Origin: Dactylorhiza incarnata
Taxonomy: Eukaryota > Streptophyta > Magnoliopsida > Asparagales > Orchidaceae
Direction of reading: 5' to 3'
NCBI GenBank assembly: GCA_033032865.1
Contig: JAWHQI010000024.1
Span: forward strand, 2,108,001-2,172,000
Length of the DNA stretch: 64,000 nt
Under the pieces are notes generated by a model. It was not told where the DNA came from, did no database searches, and was given only the letters and a program-made list of their open reading frames with translations. The translations under genes and the position numbers were made by a program. This document shows, piece after piece, positions 10,058 through 21,056 of the stretch (position 1 is the first letter of the stretch; every line of letters starts with the position of its first letter).

Positions 10058-10857
10058 TTGTTGTACTCATTATTTGTGCCTTGAAACTTTATTCTAGATT
10101 TGATGTGTGAAAGTAATTATAAGATTGCATCCTTAATATTGTTGTCACTATTTCATTATATATGTCATGTGTTTTGATTATTTCACTTGTATACTTTTAT
10201 CAAAACACCTTATGCACACATCATTGTTTTTCATACAGCTTCCACTCATGAGAATTGGATCCTAATACAAACATTACAAAATTCTCTAATAACCTAAGTA
10301 AAAGCATTAGATTACAATGCATGATTTCTACAATGTTTTCTTTACTTGAAATACGAATTGGTTACATTGTAGCTATTACCTTTTTGAATATGCTAAATCA
10401 TGCTTGCCTATTAGTTATGAAAATTTTCAAAGTTAAAATGCTCAAATGTGAAGAGTCTAAACATATTGTTGGAATGGTCAAACTATAACAAAAATACTAC
10501 TCTTATTTATTTTGTTTTTGTTTTCTGCATTTCTCTATTTTATCATGTATCCTTATATCATGTGTTCTCATGCTTATTTCTACATTTTGTGCTTTGTCAA
10601 ACAAAATTGCATCTATCTTAACAAGCAGTATCACTCTTAAAATTAATTTAAAAAGCAAGCATTCCTTTGGTATAATCTTTGAATGATGTTCTTTCATGCT
10701 TATCATATATTTTTTCCGTTGTGCTACTCTCTCCCTTAGCTCGATCATGACTTACTTTTTGTTTACACAAAACTCTTAATCCTCTCTTAGTTATGTCCCA
10801 ACTTTTGTCTTCCTTTCTCTAGTCTTTAATTTAAACTCCACCTTCTTTTGCTAATAA

Positions 10858-11117
10858 TAAAAGGGGGAGAATAAAATGCTAAATCATATTGATTAAACGG
10901 AGTAGGATTCACTAGATTAAGGGGGAGCATGTATCTAGTATATGGGTGCATACACAAAGGGGGAGCACTTTTGTAGGGGGAGCACTTTTAAATGATCTAT
11001 AATTCTTATCATTATCTTATAATTGCTTAGTGTCATATATATTTATAAAAACACAAATTCTTTATCTATGAATCTGATTTATCTCTATTGGATTTGTTAT
11101 TATCAAAAGGGGGAGAT
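10858..11117 (+). promoter_or_regulatory. A multiple polypurine tracts
   Basis: AAAAGGGGGAGAATAAAA (about 10859), AAGGGGGAGCATG (about 10920), AAAGGGGGAGCAC (about 10957), AGGGGGAGCAC (about 10975) and AAAAGGGGGAGATT, which abuts the 3' LTR (11105-11118). Repeated PPT units are a known Sirevirus hallmark; the last primes plus-strand synthesis. Confidence 0.85.
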
Positions 11118-12481
11118 TGTTGGAACATGGTTTTCTGCATTCCTCTGATTTGAGAATAACAAATCCTACTTGTATTTGATCTTGTTTGTCATTGCATTTT
11201 TAGCATGCAGGTTTGGACAGATATGACACTAGGTTACTGCAACAATGGTCTGGCACTAACCACAAGCAAAAGGACTGAAAGTTGTCTAACGCCAGGTGTT
11301 AGGTCTTAACGCTGGGCGCTAGCGTTCGCCGAAATGGAGTTCGACGAAATGAGAAGCCGTTCGATGAAATGGAGTTCGACGAAATAAGATGCGTTCGATG
11401 AATTGAGATGTCGTTCGACGAAATGACATTTGACAAAATTGCGTTCGACGAAATGAGATGCCGTTCGACGAAATGGCGTTCGACAAAATGAGATGTCATT
11501 CGACGAAATAGGGATCGACGAGATGAGATGCAGTTCGATGAAATGGCATGAAAGAAACTCAACGCCAGGCGTTAGGTCTTAACGCTAAGCGCTATCCGTT
11601 TGATGAATTTGGCAAGGATAAAGCAGCTGTGATTGCAGGATGAACTTTAGGAATGATTTGCCCAACGCCCGCGTTAGCCTTAACGTCGACGTTAGTATTG
11701 CCTAAAATAAAACTATTCTTAAAGTGCAGAATCTCCTTCCTCTTCTGAAGATCCGAGCCATCAATATATTGTTATACATGGTCAACGCCCCACGTTAGCA
11801 CTTAATGCCGGCGTTAGGTCAAAGTATATAAATTGGATGATTTCGATGTCTCTTATGACTGACTTTGGTGAGCCCTATTCCAGCACTTGATAATCTCTGC
11901 AAGGGCCGTAATTCTACACCATCTTCTCCCACACAAGTTGTAGACAAAGAATTAAAGAAGAGCCGGATCAACTCTTATGCAACGTGAAGGATACACGCTT
12001 CGACTTCAAGAACATCCATCGAGCCTTCACCTTCTCCAGAATTCCTTATAGGGAGTTTTTTATTATATGTTGTATTTCTCTTTTGCAACTCTTTTTATTA
12101 CCATCGTGGAGTGAATTTGCCTTGTGTTGTCGACTAGGTCTAGGGGTAGATCTAGGGGGTGCTCGAGGCCTTTTCTGGGGATAGAAAGGCTAGAGCGGCT
12201 TGAGGCCATATCCAGGGGAGGATAGGCTAAAGCCACCGGTTCGTGGGGATACGAGTCGGGATAGAAAACAAAAAGGATTTTCATATTTATCGCCCATGAT
12301 ATCTAGCGTCATAAGAAATCAAGTTTTGTAAGTTCATATCTCAAGAATTAATAAAATCATGTTTCTCTTTTATATCACTTGACTTCTTCTTTGCTAATTA
12401 CAAATGTTATAAAAATAAAGTATAAGTTTTTAAAACCCTTATTCACCCCCCCCCCCTCTAAGGGTGCCTCACGATCCAACA
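11118..12481 (+). repeat. A 3' LTR
   Basis: 1,364 bp, colinear with 2525-3889, including the TTCGACGAA array (about 11325-11550), TATATAAAT at 11825-11833 and the poly-C run. Substitutions relative to the 5' LTR are visible throughout (for example ATCATGG versus AACATGG near the start), so insertion was not very recent. Confidence 0.95.
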
Positions 12482-12486
12482 AATAT

Positions 12487-13830
12487 ATCTTACTCCAAGA
12501 TTCAATCTTAATTTCATCGCCATTGTAGAATCACATGAACTAAAATGACTTAAGATTGTGAGCCTCACTGGAAACCTAAAAAACCATGTGTTGAACTCAA
12601 AATTCAACATGAAGAATACAATAAAGAGCCAAAGAAAAAAATCGTTGGCGCTGAAATCAACAACAAAGAAGAATGATGATGAAGATGATGATGAGGAGAG
12701 ACTCTTCATACAAGGTTTCAAAAGGTTCATGAGGAATCTAGAAAGGAGAAACAATTTCCAGAAAAGCATTAAGAAGGGCGGCGACAAAAAAGTCTCTAAG
12801 TCAAAGAAGGCGAAGGCAAACGACGATGAGGAGGAAAGGCCACCACCAGAGTGCTACCACTGCTAGAAGCTCGGGGATAAAAGGAGCAAGTGCCCAAAGT
12901 ACCTAAAGGAGGAGAAAGAAAAGTTGCACAAGTGGAAGGACAAGAAGAAAGTGTTAAGGTGGCTACATGGGATGATTCTTCCTCTGAGGAGTCTAGCAAC
13001 ATAAGCTCAAGCGACAACAAAGAGGAAAACATGCGCCTCATGGTAAAACACCACCTTCCTTTTGACGATGATTGCAGTTTCCAAAGCGACACTGAGGTAC
13101 CTTCGCCCTCTTATGATGATTTATACTATGAATGTATGAAAACATGCAAATATTTTGATAAAACTATAAAGGGTCTTGATCTATTAAAATATGAAAATAA
13201 AATCATGCTAAAAGAAAATAAAAAAATTAACTAAAGAAACAATCATGTTTGGGAAAGAGAAGATGAATTGCCAAGTGTGTGACCACTCCTTGGCAATGAT
13301 CAAAGAATTGGAAGAATTGCTCGCTAAGAACTCCTCAAACATCGAAACTCTCACTAATGAGAGGAGGGAATTAGAGAGCAAACTACAATCTTCTCTTGCC
13401 CAAATTGATATGGGAAAAAGACTTTTGCTAATCGATGTGCAATGCTTGTAAATGAAAATACCACTCTAAAAGACCGCATCAATGACTTAAACAATGCTTT
13501 ACATAAATTCTAAGTTGGCCAGAAATCTCGTGATATGATTTTGGTCAACAAATGTCATAGAAGTGCAAAATTCGGGCAAGGATATAGTTCTGTGACACTA
13601 CACCCAAATGGTAACGACTACCGCCAGTGGTAGTGATGGTTCTCAAAATAAACAAAAATTTAATAAAAAATTAACTAAATCTGCTGGTACATCTCCCTCT
13701 TTCAGTAATATTCCATCCAGAAATCAGAAAGTGGTTTCCATCACTTTTCTCCTGTATGCCGAATGTAACACGTTTGGTCACACATCTAGCTCTTGCTTAA
13801 AGAAGGAACTGTATGATTTAAAGTAAATCT
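12487..13830 (+). pseudogene. B gag, downstream pieces
   Basis: Resumes B gag after A. 12558-12866 parallels the A gag tail (L-x-G-N-L-K, Lys/Asp/Glu-rich stretch, P-P-E-C-Y-H-C with a stop inside the knuckle). 12890-13451 is the coiled-coil spacer in two frames. 13608-13826 covers the spacer with a second knuckle (C-N-T-F-G-H...C). The segment GGTAACGACTACCGCCAGTG (about 13610) repeats B's LTR word family inside coding sequence. Frameshifts and stops make it non-functional. Confidence 0.82.
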
Positions 13831-14269
13831 GGGTACCTAAGGTTTCCACCTACTCTATGGGCGGAACCTCTTGGGTATCCAGATCTTTACTTCCTATTTC
13901 TTTTTAGGTGCGTTGGTAGGCTAAGGAACAAGGTGACTTATGGTTCTTAGAGTTATGATGCTTCAAGCGCATGATGGGTGACAAAGATAAGTTCCTTAGC
14001 CTTGAGAAAAAAAGGAGAGCTAGTGACATTTGGTGATAACAACTAAAGAAGGATTATGGGCATCACTACAATGGGTACCAATTCTTTATCAATTTCAAAT
14101 GTTTTATTTGTTATTGGTTTGAAACATAATTTAATTTTTATTAGTTAATTATGTGATAAGGACTTAAAAGTATTATTTGAATCCTCAACAAACCTCTGTA
14201 GAATCTTTAAAACTAAAACAAATGAAATCTTACTCACTGCACCTAGATCCCATAATGTTTACACTATTG
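13831..14269 (+). pseudogene. B gag-pol junction and protease remnant
   Basis: Parallels A 5770-6230. A TAG (about 13906-13908) sits at the same place as A's TAG 5847-5849, also after a T-rich run. Protease is destroyed: the D-S-G-C block reads as a Glu, a Leu and a stop before the Cys (about 13950), with M-M-G-D-K following. The GAG-pre region up to 14269 is recognisable, then C interrupts at its target duplication CCTTT (14270-14274). The continuation is at 38233. Confidence 0.8.
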
Positions 14270-14817
14270 CCTTTTGAAATTGCACAGTGAGTCCTCTGAT
14301 TATTCTCTAGGGGGTGAATAAAGTTTAAAAAAATCTATAAAAATGTGCAGAATAATAAAATAATTCTACTAACTATGTATTCAGAAATCCAACCAGAATA
14401 AAACAAACACAGAATGATAGAAAAATAAAGATAGGGATAATACAGAAAATTCACAGCATAGATGACACAAGATCTATAGTGGTTCCCCAAAATATGGGTA
14501 CTCCACTCTTCTATCACCTTGGTAGGAATACATTATCCAGTGCCCGAGTCTTTTGATAAGAAGTATCTTAGAACCAGGGTCTAAGACTTTTGTTCAGGAG
14601 ACTCTTAGAACTAAGCTAGATCTTTTGATAAGGAGATCTTGAACCAAATCTAGATCTTTTGATAAGGAGATATTGAACCAGTGCTAGATCTTTTGTTAAG
14701 GAGATCTTGAACCACTGAATCCTTTGAAGAGAAATTTTAAGGACTATTTACTCAGTTTTACAGAAGTGGAAGGAAGAGTAAAGAAGAAGAAGAAGAAGTT
14801 GAAGATGATTCTTCTGA

Positions 14818-17640
14818 ATGAATCCTCCTATAACAGTCAATGAGGATTCAGACACTTAGTTTTTTCTGGATCTTCTCATCAGAGAATGAATACTTATTTG
14901 AGAGAGAGATTCTAGGATTGTGTAAGCCCAAATCATGATAATGATCTATGTATGTCTATATGCTTCTTGCTATGGGAGGAAGAAGAAGAAGCCTTTGTAT
15001 TCCTTTACAGAGATCTGTTCATTTTGTTGTTCCGTCTCGGAGAAAGATAGAGAAGAGAATTGTAGAAGCCTTCCTCTTCTCTATTCTCTTTAGTATACTT
15101 ATTCTTCTGTCCGATAATGATAAATTACTTTTCTCTTCTGTTGTTTCTCTAGTACGAATGTCCAAGAGGTAGTATTGCTCTCTTTCTATTTCTGTTGATA
15201 GCCCATCCAAATCTTTTTGAATAACTTCCAAATATGTTTTTATTGTATCTCTGGAATTCTTCTTGCCCTTCTTGATTATGGACGACCTATTAGAAGTTAG
15301 ATAACTTCCATTTATAACTTCTGAATAAGCTTTAGAATCAAATCCAGTAAGTATTCTAAATCTGTGTCTGTATTCGACGTTGCGTTGAATAGCTTTGCCT
15401 TCTTATCAACGCACCTCTGAGTCTGACTAATAGAAGCTGCTTCGACATCTCCCTCAGCTTTGAAATGAAATCTGAAGTCGACATTGCATCGAGTCCTTAT
15501 CAACGTATCCATCGAGATGAAGACCTAGACTTTAAGCTCTGACTTCCGCGTCGAATATAATTTGAAGTTGTGTCGACTTCAAATTTTGCTTTTATTGATT
15601 GTACCTTCTGCGTAGAATACCTTTCGACGTTGCGTCAACTTTAATTGATATATCGACTACCAGTCTGAGTTATTCTTACTTCTATTCGAAGTTACTTTGA
15701 CTTAAAGTCAAAGTTACATCGACTTCTATTCAACGCAAAATTAACTCAACTAAATTTTGCACTCTTTTGGACTAGTCTTTGACACCCTAATATGAGTGTG
15801 ACATTCTTGGACATCTAAAGACCATATTAACCTCGCTATACAACATGAGTAATGAATCCTATATGATGAAATCAATTTTACATAATTTGTAAGATGAATC
15901 CTCCTGTAGTAGTCAATGAGGATTCAGACACTTAGTTTTTCCTAGATCTTCTCATCAGAGAATGAATACTTGTTTGAGAGAGAGATTCTAGGATTGTGTA
16001 AACCCAAATCATGATAATGATCTATGTATGTCTATATGCTTCTTGCTGTGAGAGGAAGAAGAAGAAGCCTTTGTATTCCTTTACAGAGATCTGTTCATTT
16101 TGTTGTTCCGTCTTAGAGAAAGATAGAGAAGAGAATTGTAGAAGCCTTCCTCTTCTCTATTCTCTTTAGTATACTTATTCTTCTGTCGGATAATGATAAA
16201 TTACTTTCCTCTTCTGTTGTTTCTCTGGTAGGAATGTCCAAGAGGTAGTATTACTCTCTTTCTTTTTCTGTTGATAGCCCATCCAAATCTTTTTGAATAA
16301 CTTCCAAATACGTTTTATTGTATGTCTGGAATTCTTCTTGCCCTTCTTGATTATGGACGACCTATTAGAATTTAGATAACTTCCATTTATAACTTATGAA
16401 TAAGCTTTAGAATCAAATCCAGTAAGTATTCTAAATCTGTGTCTGTATTCGATATTGCGTTGAATAGCTTTGCATTCTTATCGACGCACCTCTGAGTCGA
16501 TTAAGCCTGCAAGCGGTTCGGTTCGGTTTTAGGTAAAACCGAAACCAAACCGAATAGGCTCGGTTTTTACACACCCAAAACCGAAACTGAACCGAAATGG
16601 AAAGTTTCGGTTCGATTTTGTTTGGTTTTTTAACATCGGTTCAATTTTTCGAGAAACCTATAACATATTATCCCTCAAAATAATTTTTAATGTTTGCCCA
16701 AGTACTTTTCTAATAGTAAATCTTGAAAGCAGTTCATCAACATTGAAGGGAAATTCAAAAAACATAATAATATTCAGATTAACAAGTATAATTAATACAA
16801 TAAGTTCATGTGTTTGTTTAAAATAAATATCAATAAGTACAACATATTTAATTTACTCATTCACACTCGGGTAATTGTTACAAACTTATGATAAGATAAG
16901 ATAAGAGATATTTCATAGTCTCGTTATTTTGGGTTCAGCTTCAAACTCAATGCTCACAACTTCATGTTTTCATCCGATGGGACAAACTCCAAGTCCAAAA
17001 TTATAATCGGTTCAGTTTTCTCGGTTTACCGACCCTATAAACCAAAACCAAACCGAATAGGCTCGGTTTTCAGCCCCCTAAACCGAAACCGAACTAAACC
17101 GATCGTTTCAGTCCAAATTCGGTTTGGTTTGGGTCGGTTCAGGTCGGTTTCAGTTTTTTGTGCACACCCCTATCTAATAGAAGTTGCTTCGACATCTCCC
17201 TCAGATTTAAAATGAAATCTGAAATCGACATTGCATTGAGTCCTTATCAACGTATCCATCGAGATGAAGACCTAGACTTTGAGCTCTGACTTCTGTGTCG
17301 AATATAATTTGAAGTTGTGTCGACTTCAAATTTTGCTTTGATTGATTCTACCTTCTGCGTAGAGTACCTTTCGACGTTGCATCGACTTTAATTGATATAT
17401 TGACTACCAGTCTGAGTTATTCTTACTTCTATTCAAAGTTACTTTGACTTAAAGTAAGAGTTACATCGACTTCTATTCAACGCAAAATTAACTCAACTAA
17501 ATTTTGCACTCTTTTGGACTGGTCTTTGACACCTTAATATGAGTGTGACATCCTAGGACATCTAAAGACCATATTACCCTCACTATACAACATGAGTAAT
17601 GAATCCTAGATGATGAAATCAATTATACATAATTTGTAAG
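14818..17640. repeat. 1,076-bp tandem duplication inside C 3' LTR
   Basis: Unit 1 is 14818-15893 and unit 2 is 15894-17640. ATGAATCC occurs at 14818, at the junction (15894) and just after unit 2 (17641). Unit 2 minus about 671 bp of hAT-II equals 1,076 bp, the length of unit 1. The 5' LTR has one unit only. The event looks like recombination or template switching at 8-bp microhomology. Confidence 0.88.
16502..17172. mobile_element. hAT-II: non-autonomous hAT-like element
   Basis: Interrupts duplication unit 2, as shown by comparison with unit 1 near 15430. The right end reversed starts TAGGGGTGTGCAC, a common plant hAT terminus; the left end TAAGCCTGCAAG is a degenerate match. Both subterminal zones are packed with AACCGAACC words in both orientations, with an AT-rich centre. 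I could not recover a clean 8-bp target duplication, so ends are good to a few bases. Confidence 0.75.
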
Positions 17641-17668
17641 ATGAATCCAGAGGATGTTTTTCCCAACA

Positions 17669-17682
17669 ATCTCCCCCTATTT
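17669..17682 (-). other. C polypurine tract
   Basis: On the minus strand AAATAGGGGGAGATTG runs directly into the 3' LTR. Three more GGGGGAG tracts lie on the same strand inside the extra ORF region (about 18812-18845 and 18980-18990), recalling the repeated PPTs of Sireviruses. Confidence 0.75.
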
Positions 17683-17839
17683 ATCTTAACAAATTTTACA
17701 AATATTTTAAGTGATTTCAATCATACTGTAAAATAAAGCAGAATACATACAAATATATTATAATATAATGACAATATAAACTAACATTTCTGATTAATAG
17801 AAATGAGTGTTCATCAAAATTAGTTACCCAAGGAATATT

Positions 17840-19219
17840 CTACTTTTTCTTTTTGAGAAATGTAGATAAGGCCTCATAGACTTTCCTGAACTTTGTTACA
17901 ACATATTTGAAGTTTGTTGGTTTGGCCTTCTCTGGATTCTTCTGGATTCTATCATACCATTTGAATAATTTCTCCAAGTTAGTTTCTGCATCAGGGTAGA
18001 CATCATTGATCTTGAATCCAAAGTTGATGATTTTAGCAGTCAATTTATTTATTTCAACCAGGTCAAGCTCTTCTGAATCTGGATCTGGCACTATGAATGT
18101 TTATTGTATGATACCAGGAGTTGGAGCTGTCTTGAAAATAATCTTTTTCTTCTTTTTGTATGGCTGATCTTCTATGTCTTGATTACATCCAAGACCCGTT
18201 TTGTTAAGTTGTCCATTGTCTTTCAAGATTTTAGCTTTAGGGTTCTTGGCAGCATATTTTGACGAGTCAAATAGTGTACTTGGAATTTGGATTACCTCTT
18301 TTATTTGCTCTTCCTCCACGATATCTTTTCCCTTTTTGAGTCTTTCAATGAATCTCCTTTTCTTCTCCTCAAGTTCTCTTTGAGAAGCATCATACTCATA
18401 CTGCTCTCTTTCTCTACTCTCTTCAAAGACTTTGTCAAGAATTAGGTCAGTATACTCCTTCATCTGATTTTCAGGTATTTGAACTTTCTCATAAGTTTTG
18501 TTGTATGACATGTCCTTTTTGTACTTTTTTCTCTGTTCCTTAGTATACCTCTCCCAGATAGGTATGTTTCTCCCATATGACCTTCCTCTAAATGTGTTTT
18601 TACCTATGAATGTGCTTCTTCCTCCAAATATACCCCTTTGTCCGGGAGCTGATGCTGAAACTATTAGGATAGGGATAGGAGGAGGCAGAGCTGGAGTAAG
18701 ATCAAGAGCATGAGTAAACACAACATGGGGTATTGTTGTTGATTCTTCAGAAGTAGGTTTGATTTCTGTGTTCTCAGGGATGGGTGAATAGTCCTCATTT
18801 GAGAACACATTAGACTCCCCCTGATTTGATGACTCCCCCTGGATTTCAGGCAGAAATCTATGTGGAGAGGATGGTGCAGGTGTCAGGGAGAATTAAGAGG
18901 TGATAGATGGTTCTCCTTTAGAAGCATTATTGGCGCTCAATCGCAGTTTACACTAAATCAGGAGGGGCATGCTGTCACACTTCTCCCCCTGCTTTATATT
19001 ATTGAAGAAGGCTATAAAGACTTCAGTAGGTAGCACTGACGATCTCAACTCATTTTTGATGACTTTTGTTTGGGAAGATAGGTTCCTTAACCTGTGATGT
19101 TGAGCACATAACTTTCGATAACAATCATTGGAGAACTTTAAGTATAGAGAGGAGAATTGAGACATCAATGTCTCCAATGCCAAATCAATTGCGTCTAGAA
19201 TGTCTCTGTTAAAGGTCAT
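17840..19219 (-). pseudogene. C additional 3' ORF, env-position, three stops
   Basis: One frame of 460 codons from ATG 19219 to 17840, broken by premature stops at about 18955, 18896 and 18103 but with no frameshift. Segment 1 (19219-18953) looks helical and starts M-T-F-N-R-D. Segment 2 (18895-18101) has Pro/Ser-rich sequence (L-P-P-P-I-P-I-L), a Gly/Arg/Phe patch, then a strongly charged coiled-coil (E-S-R-E-R-E-Q through K-K-R-R-F) and a Lys run. Segment 3 (18091-17840) is acidic then Lys-rich. No membrane segment is obvious. It lies where Sireviruses can carry an env-like gene. I do not recognise the family. Confidence 0.7.
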
Positions 19220-19236
19220 TGATTATCGTAGTATAC

Positions 19237-19300
19237 CTGCAAAGAAAAAGGAAGATAACAGTAGAGAGGCAGAAAATGAGGAGAGCGAGAGGGAGAGAAT
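19237..19300 (-). promoter_or_regulatory. Predicted 3' splice acceptor upstream of C extra ORF
   Basis: The minus strand reads a long pyrimidine-rich tract (CTCCCTCTCGCTCTCC, then CTGCCTCTCTAC) ending CCTTTTTCTTTGCAG, with the exon at 19236 and the ATG 18 bases further on. This is a near-ideal plant acceptor. It suggests expression from a spliced subgenomic RNA, as retroviral env genes are; no donor has been identified. Confidence 0.6.
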
Positions 19301-21051
19301 TCGAAAGCACAATAAAGTCTAGTTTTGTTTCTTACTATGACTCCATTTAAGTCCATCTTATTTTATGTACCCATTTTGTTCCAATGATTGGGTAATTTTT
19401 TGGTCTTTCAACTAGAGTCCAGACTTTGTTTCTTTCAAACTGTACAAGCTCCTCTTGTATGGCAGTTATCCAGTGAGGATTATTATCTACTTCTTCAAAC
19501 TTCTTTGGCCCATATTGAGAGAGAAAGCACTGCAGTATAGCCTTTTTTGTAATTTGATTTCTTTTCTTCACTCCCACTGTCATATCTATTATAACTTGAG
19601 ATAGAGGGTGATCCTTTAAGGTTATCCTAGTTCTTGTTGAACTATTGAATGGATTCACATCCTCATGGATTTCCTCTTCTTCATTTGTTGTGGGAGCACC
19701 ATTTTCTTCCTGTAGAGTAATCTTTGTTTATGGTAGAGCAAGTGCTTTAGTGACATCATCATCTACATCAGAGTCTTCATCTGATTCATTGTCAGTTTGC
19801 TATTTTCCTTTTATCCTGACAGCCTGGTGAGTGATTTGTAATGCTGAGCCTTTCAACTTGATTTGCAAGCTGATCTTCTTCCTGCAATATAACATTGGTG
19901 GAAGTTTCCCTCCCCTTGGAGAACATATTAGTCCCATCAAACACTACATGCATTTACTCGTCAATTTTGAGAGAGCTCTTATTATAACACTTATAGGCCT
20001 TGTTTGATGAGGAGTATCCCAATAATATCTCATTATCAACCTTCTTGTCAAATTTGGCAAGTTGGCTCTTTTCATTGTTCAGAATGAAGCAAGTAAACCC
20101 AAAAATCCTAAAGAATGTGATTATATGTGTCTTTCCTTTCAATAACTCATAAGGAGTCTTTAACTTAGTTTTGTGGATGAGATTCCTATTCAAAATGTAG
20201 TTGGTTGTATTCACTGCCTAGCCCATAAAGAATTTGGCAAATTGGATTCAGCCAATAATACCCTTCCTGATTCAATTAGGGTTCTATTTTTCCTTTCAGC
20301 CATCCCATTTTGTTGGGGGTTCTAGGAGCTGAAAAGCTTTGTCTTATCCCTTCATACTCGCAGAATCTATAAATTAACTGATTTTCAAACTCAGTACCAT
20401 GATCACTCATGATCATAGCTACCTTCGAATTGAATTCAGATTTAATCAGTCTAATGAATCTTGAGAGGATATTGAAGTTTTTTGACTTAGCTTTTTGAAA
20501 GAACACCCAACTGAATATAGAAAAGTCGTCTTCAATAACTAATGTATACTACTTGCCTACTAAGCTTTGAGTGTAGATATGACAAAATAGATCCATGTAC
20601 AATAGATAGAGGCTTCTAAGAGAATCATTCTTACCAATTGGTTTGAATGAAGATTTGGTTTGTTTTCCTAGTTGACAGGCTCTACAAGGATGGTCTTTCT
20701 TAAACTTACCAATTGGTAAGCATCTTATTAGGTTATGCTTGGATATCTTAGCTATTGTTTTAAAATTTAAATAACTAAGTCTCCTATGCCATAATTCATT
20801 ATTTTCTAGGTTGGAATTAAATAAACAAACTTCAGACTTAGTGTAATTAAAGTCTACTACCAATGCCTTACCTTTCCTAAGTCATGTCAATACTATTTGG
20901 ATAGTTACTTGGCTAACAATATGACATGGAGACTTAGTGAATACAACTTTGTATTCACCATCACATAATCGACTAATACAGATAAGGTTATGTTGAAGAC
21001 CTTCAACATAAGCTACCTTGGAAAATGAGATTTCTCCAACTTTGAGCACAC
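19301..21051 (-). pseudogene. C integrase and truncated RT
   Basis: From the F insertion downward: a post-protease segment (about 20880-21051), the GAG-pre-integrase L-W-H-R-R-L-S (about 20790) with C-x2-C, the integrase core M-D-L-F (about 20595), S-D-H-G-T-E-F-E-N (about 20390-20415), and a segment at 20276-20340 whose terminal Glu region is altered. A later block at 19954-20214 resembles the copia W/Y-E-L-L...G-C-x-x-F-I-L-N segment. RT starts at 19400-19500 (E-R-N-K-V-W, K-W-V-H-K-I) and breaks at about 19305. The catalytic RT half and RNase H are absent. Many frameshifts. Confidence 0.82.
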
Positions 21052-21056
21052 CATAT

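Larger units (their letters stand above)
8921..11117 (+). other. A untranslated 3' region
   Basis: 2.2 kb, AT-rich, with no credible coding. Contents in order: an inverted-word cluster (9109-9147) that repeats the LTR words; two conserved hairpin boxes (9831-9891 and 9995-10057); and a series of polypurine tracts before the LTR. Sireviruses are known for a long post-pol region; in some it holds an env-like gene, which is absent here. Confidence 0.8.
2525..12481 (+). mobile_element. A: full-length Ty1/copia Sirevirus
   Basis: 9,957 bp with a perfect 5-bp target duplication AATAT (2520-2524 and 12482-12486) and TG...CA ends. Order: LTR 1,365 bp, primer site, gag, protease, integrase, RT, RNase H, 2.2-kb untranslated region with hairpin boxes and repeated polypurine tracts, LTR 1,364 bp. 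The copia order (integrase before RT), long LTRs, coiled-coil gag and multiple polypurine tracts fit the plant Sirevirus lineage. Pol contains stops and frameshifts, so this copy is not autonomous. It sits inside the gag of B. Confidence 0.96.
14275..17668 (-). repeat. C 3' LTR with tandem duplication and hAT-II
   Basis: On the plus strand it starts TGAAATTGCACAGTG and ends TTCCCAACA. At 3,394 bp it is twice the inferred length (about 1.65 kb) because of a 1,076-bp tandem duplication plus hAT-II. Inverted words around GTTGCGTCGA, TTCGACG and TCGACTTC are scattered at 15360-15730 and 17220-17480. A GAAGAAGAAG run is near 14782. Confidence 0.9.
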
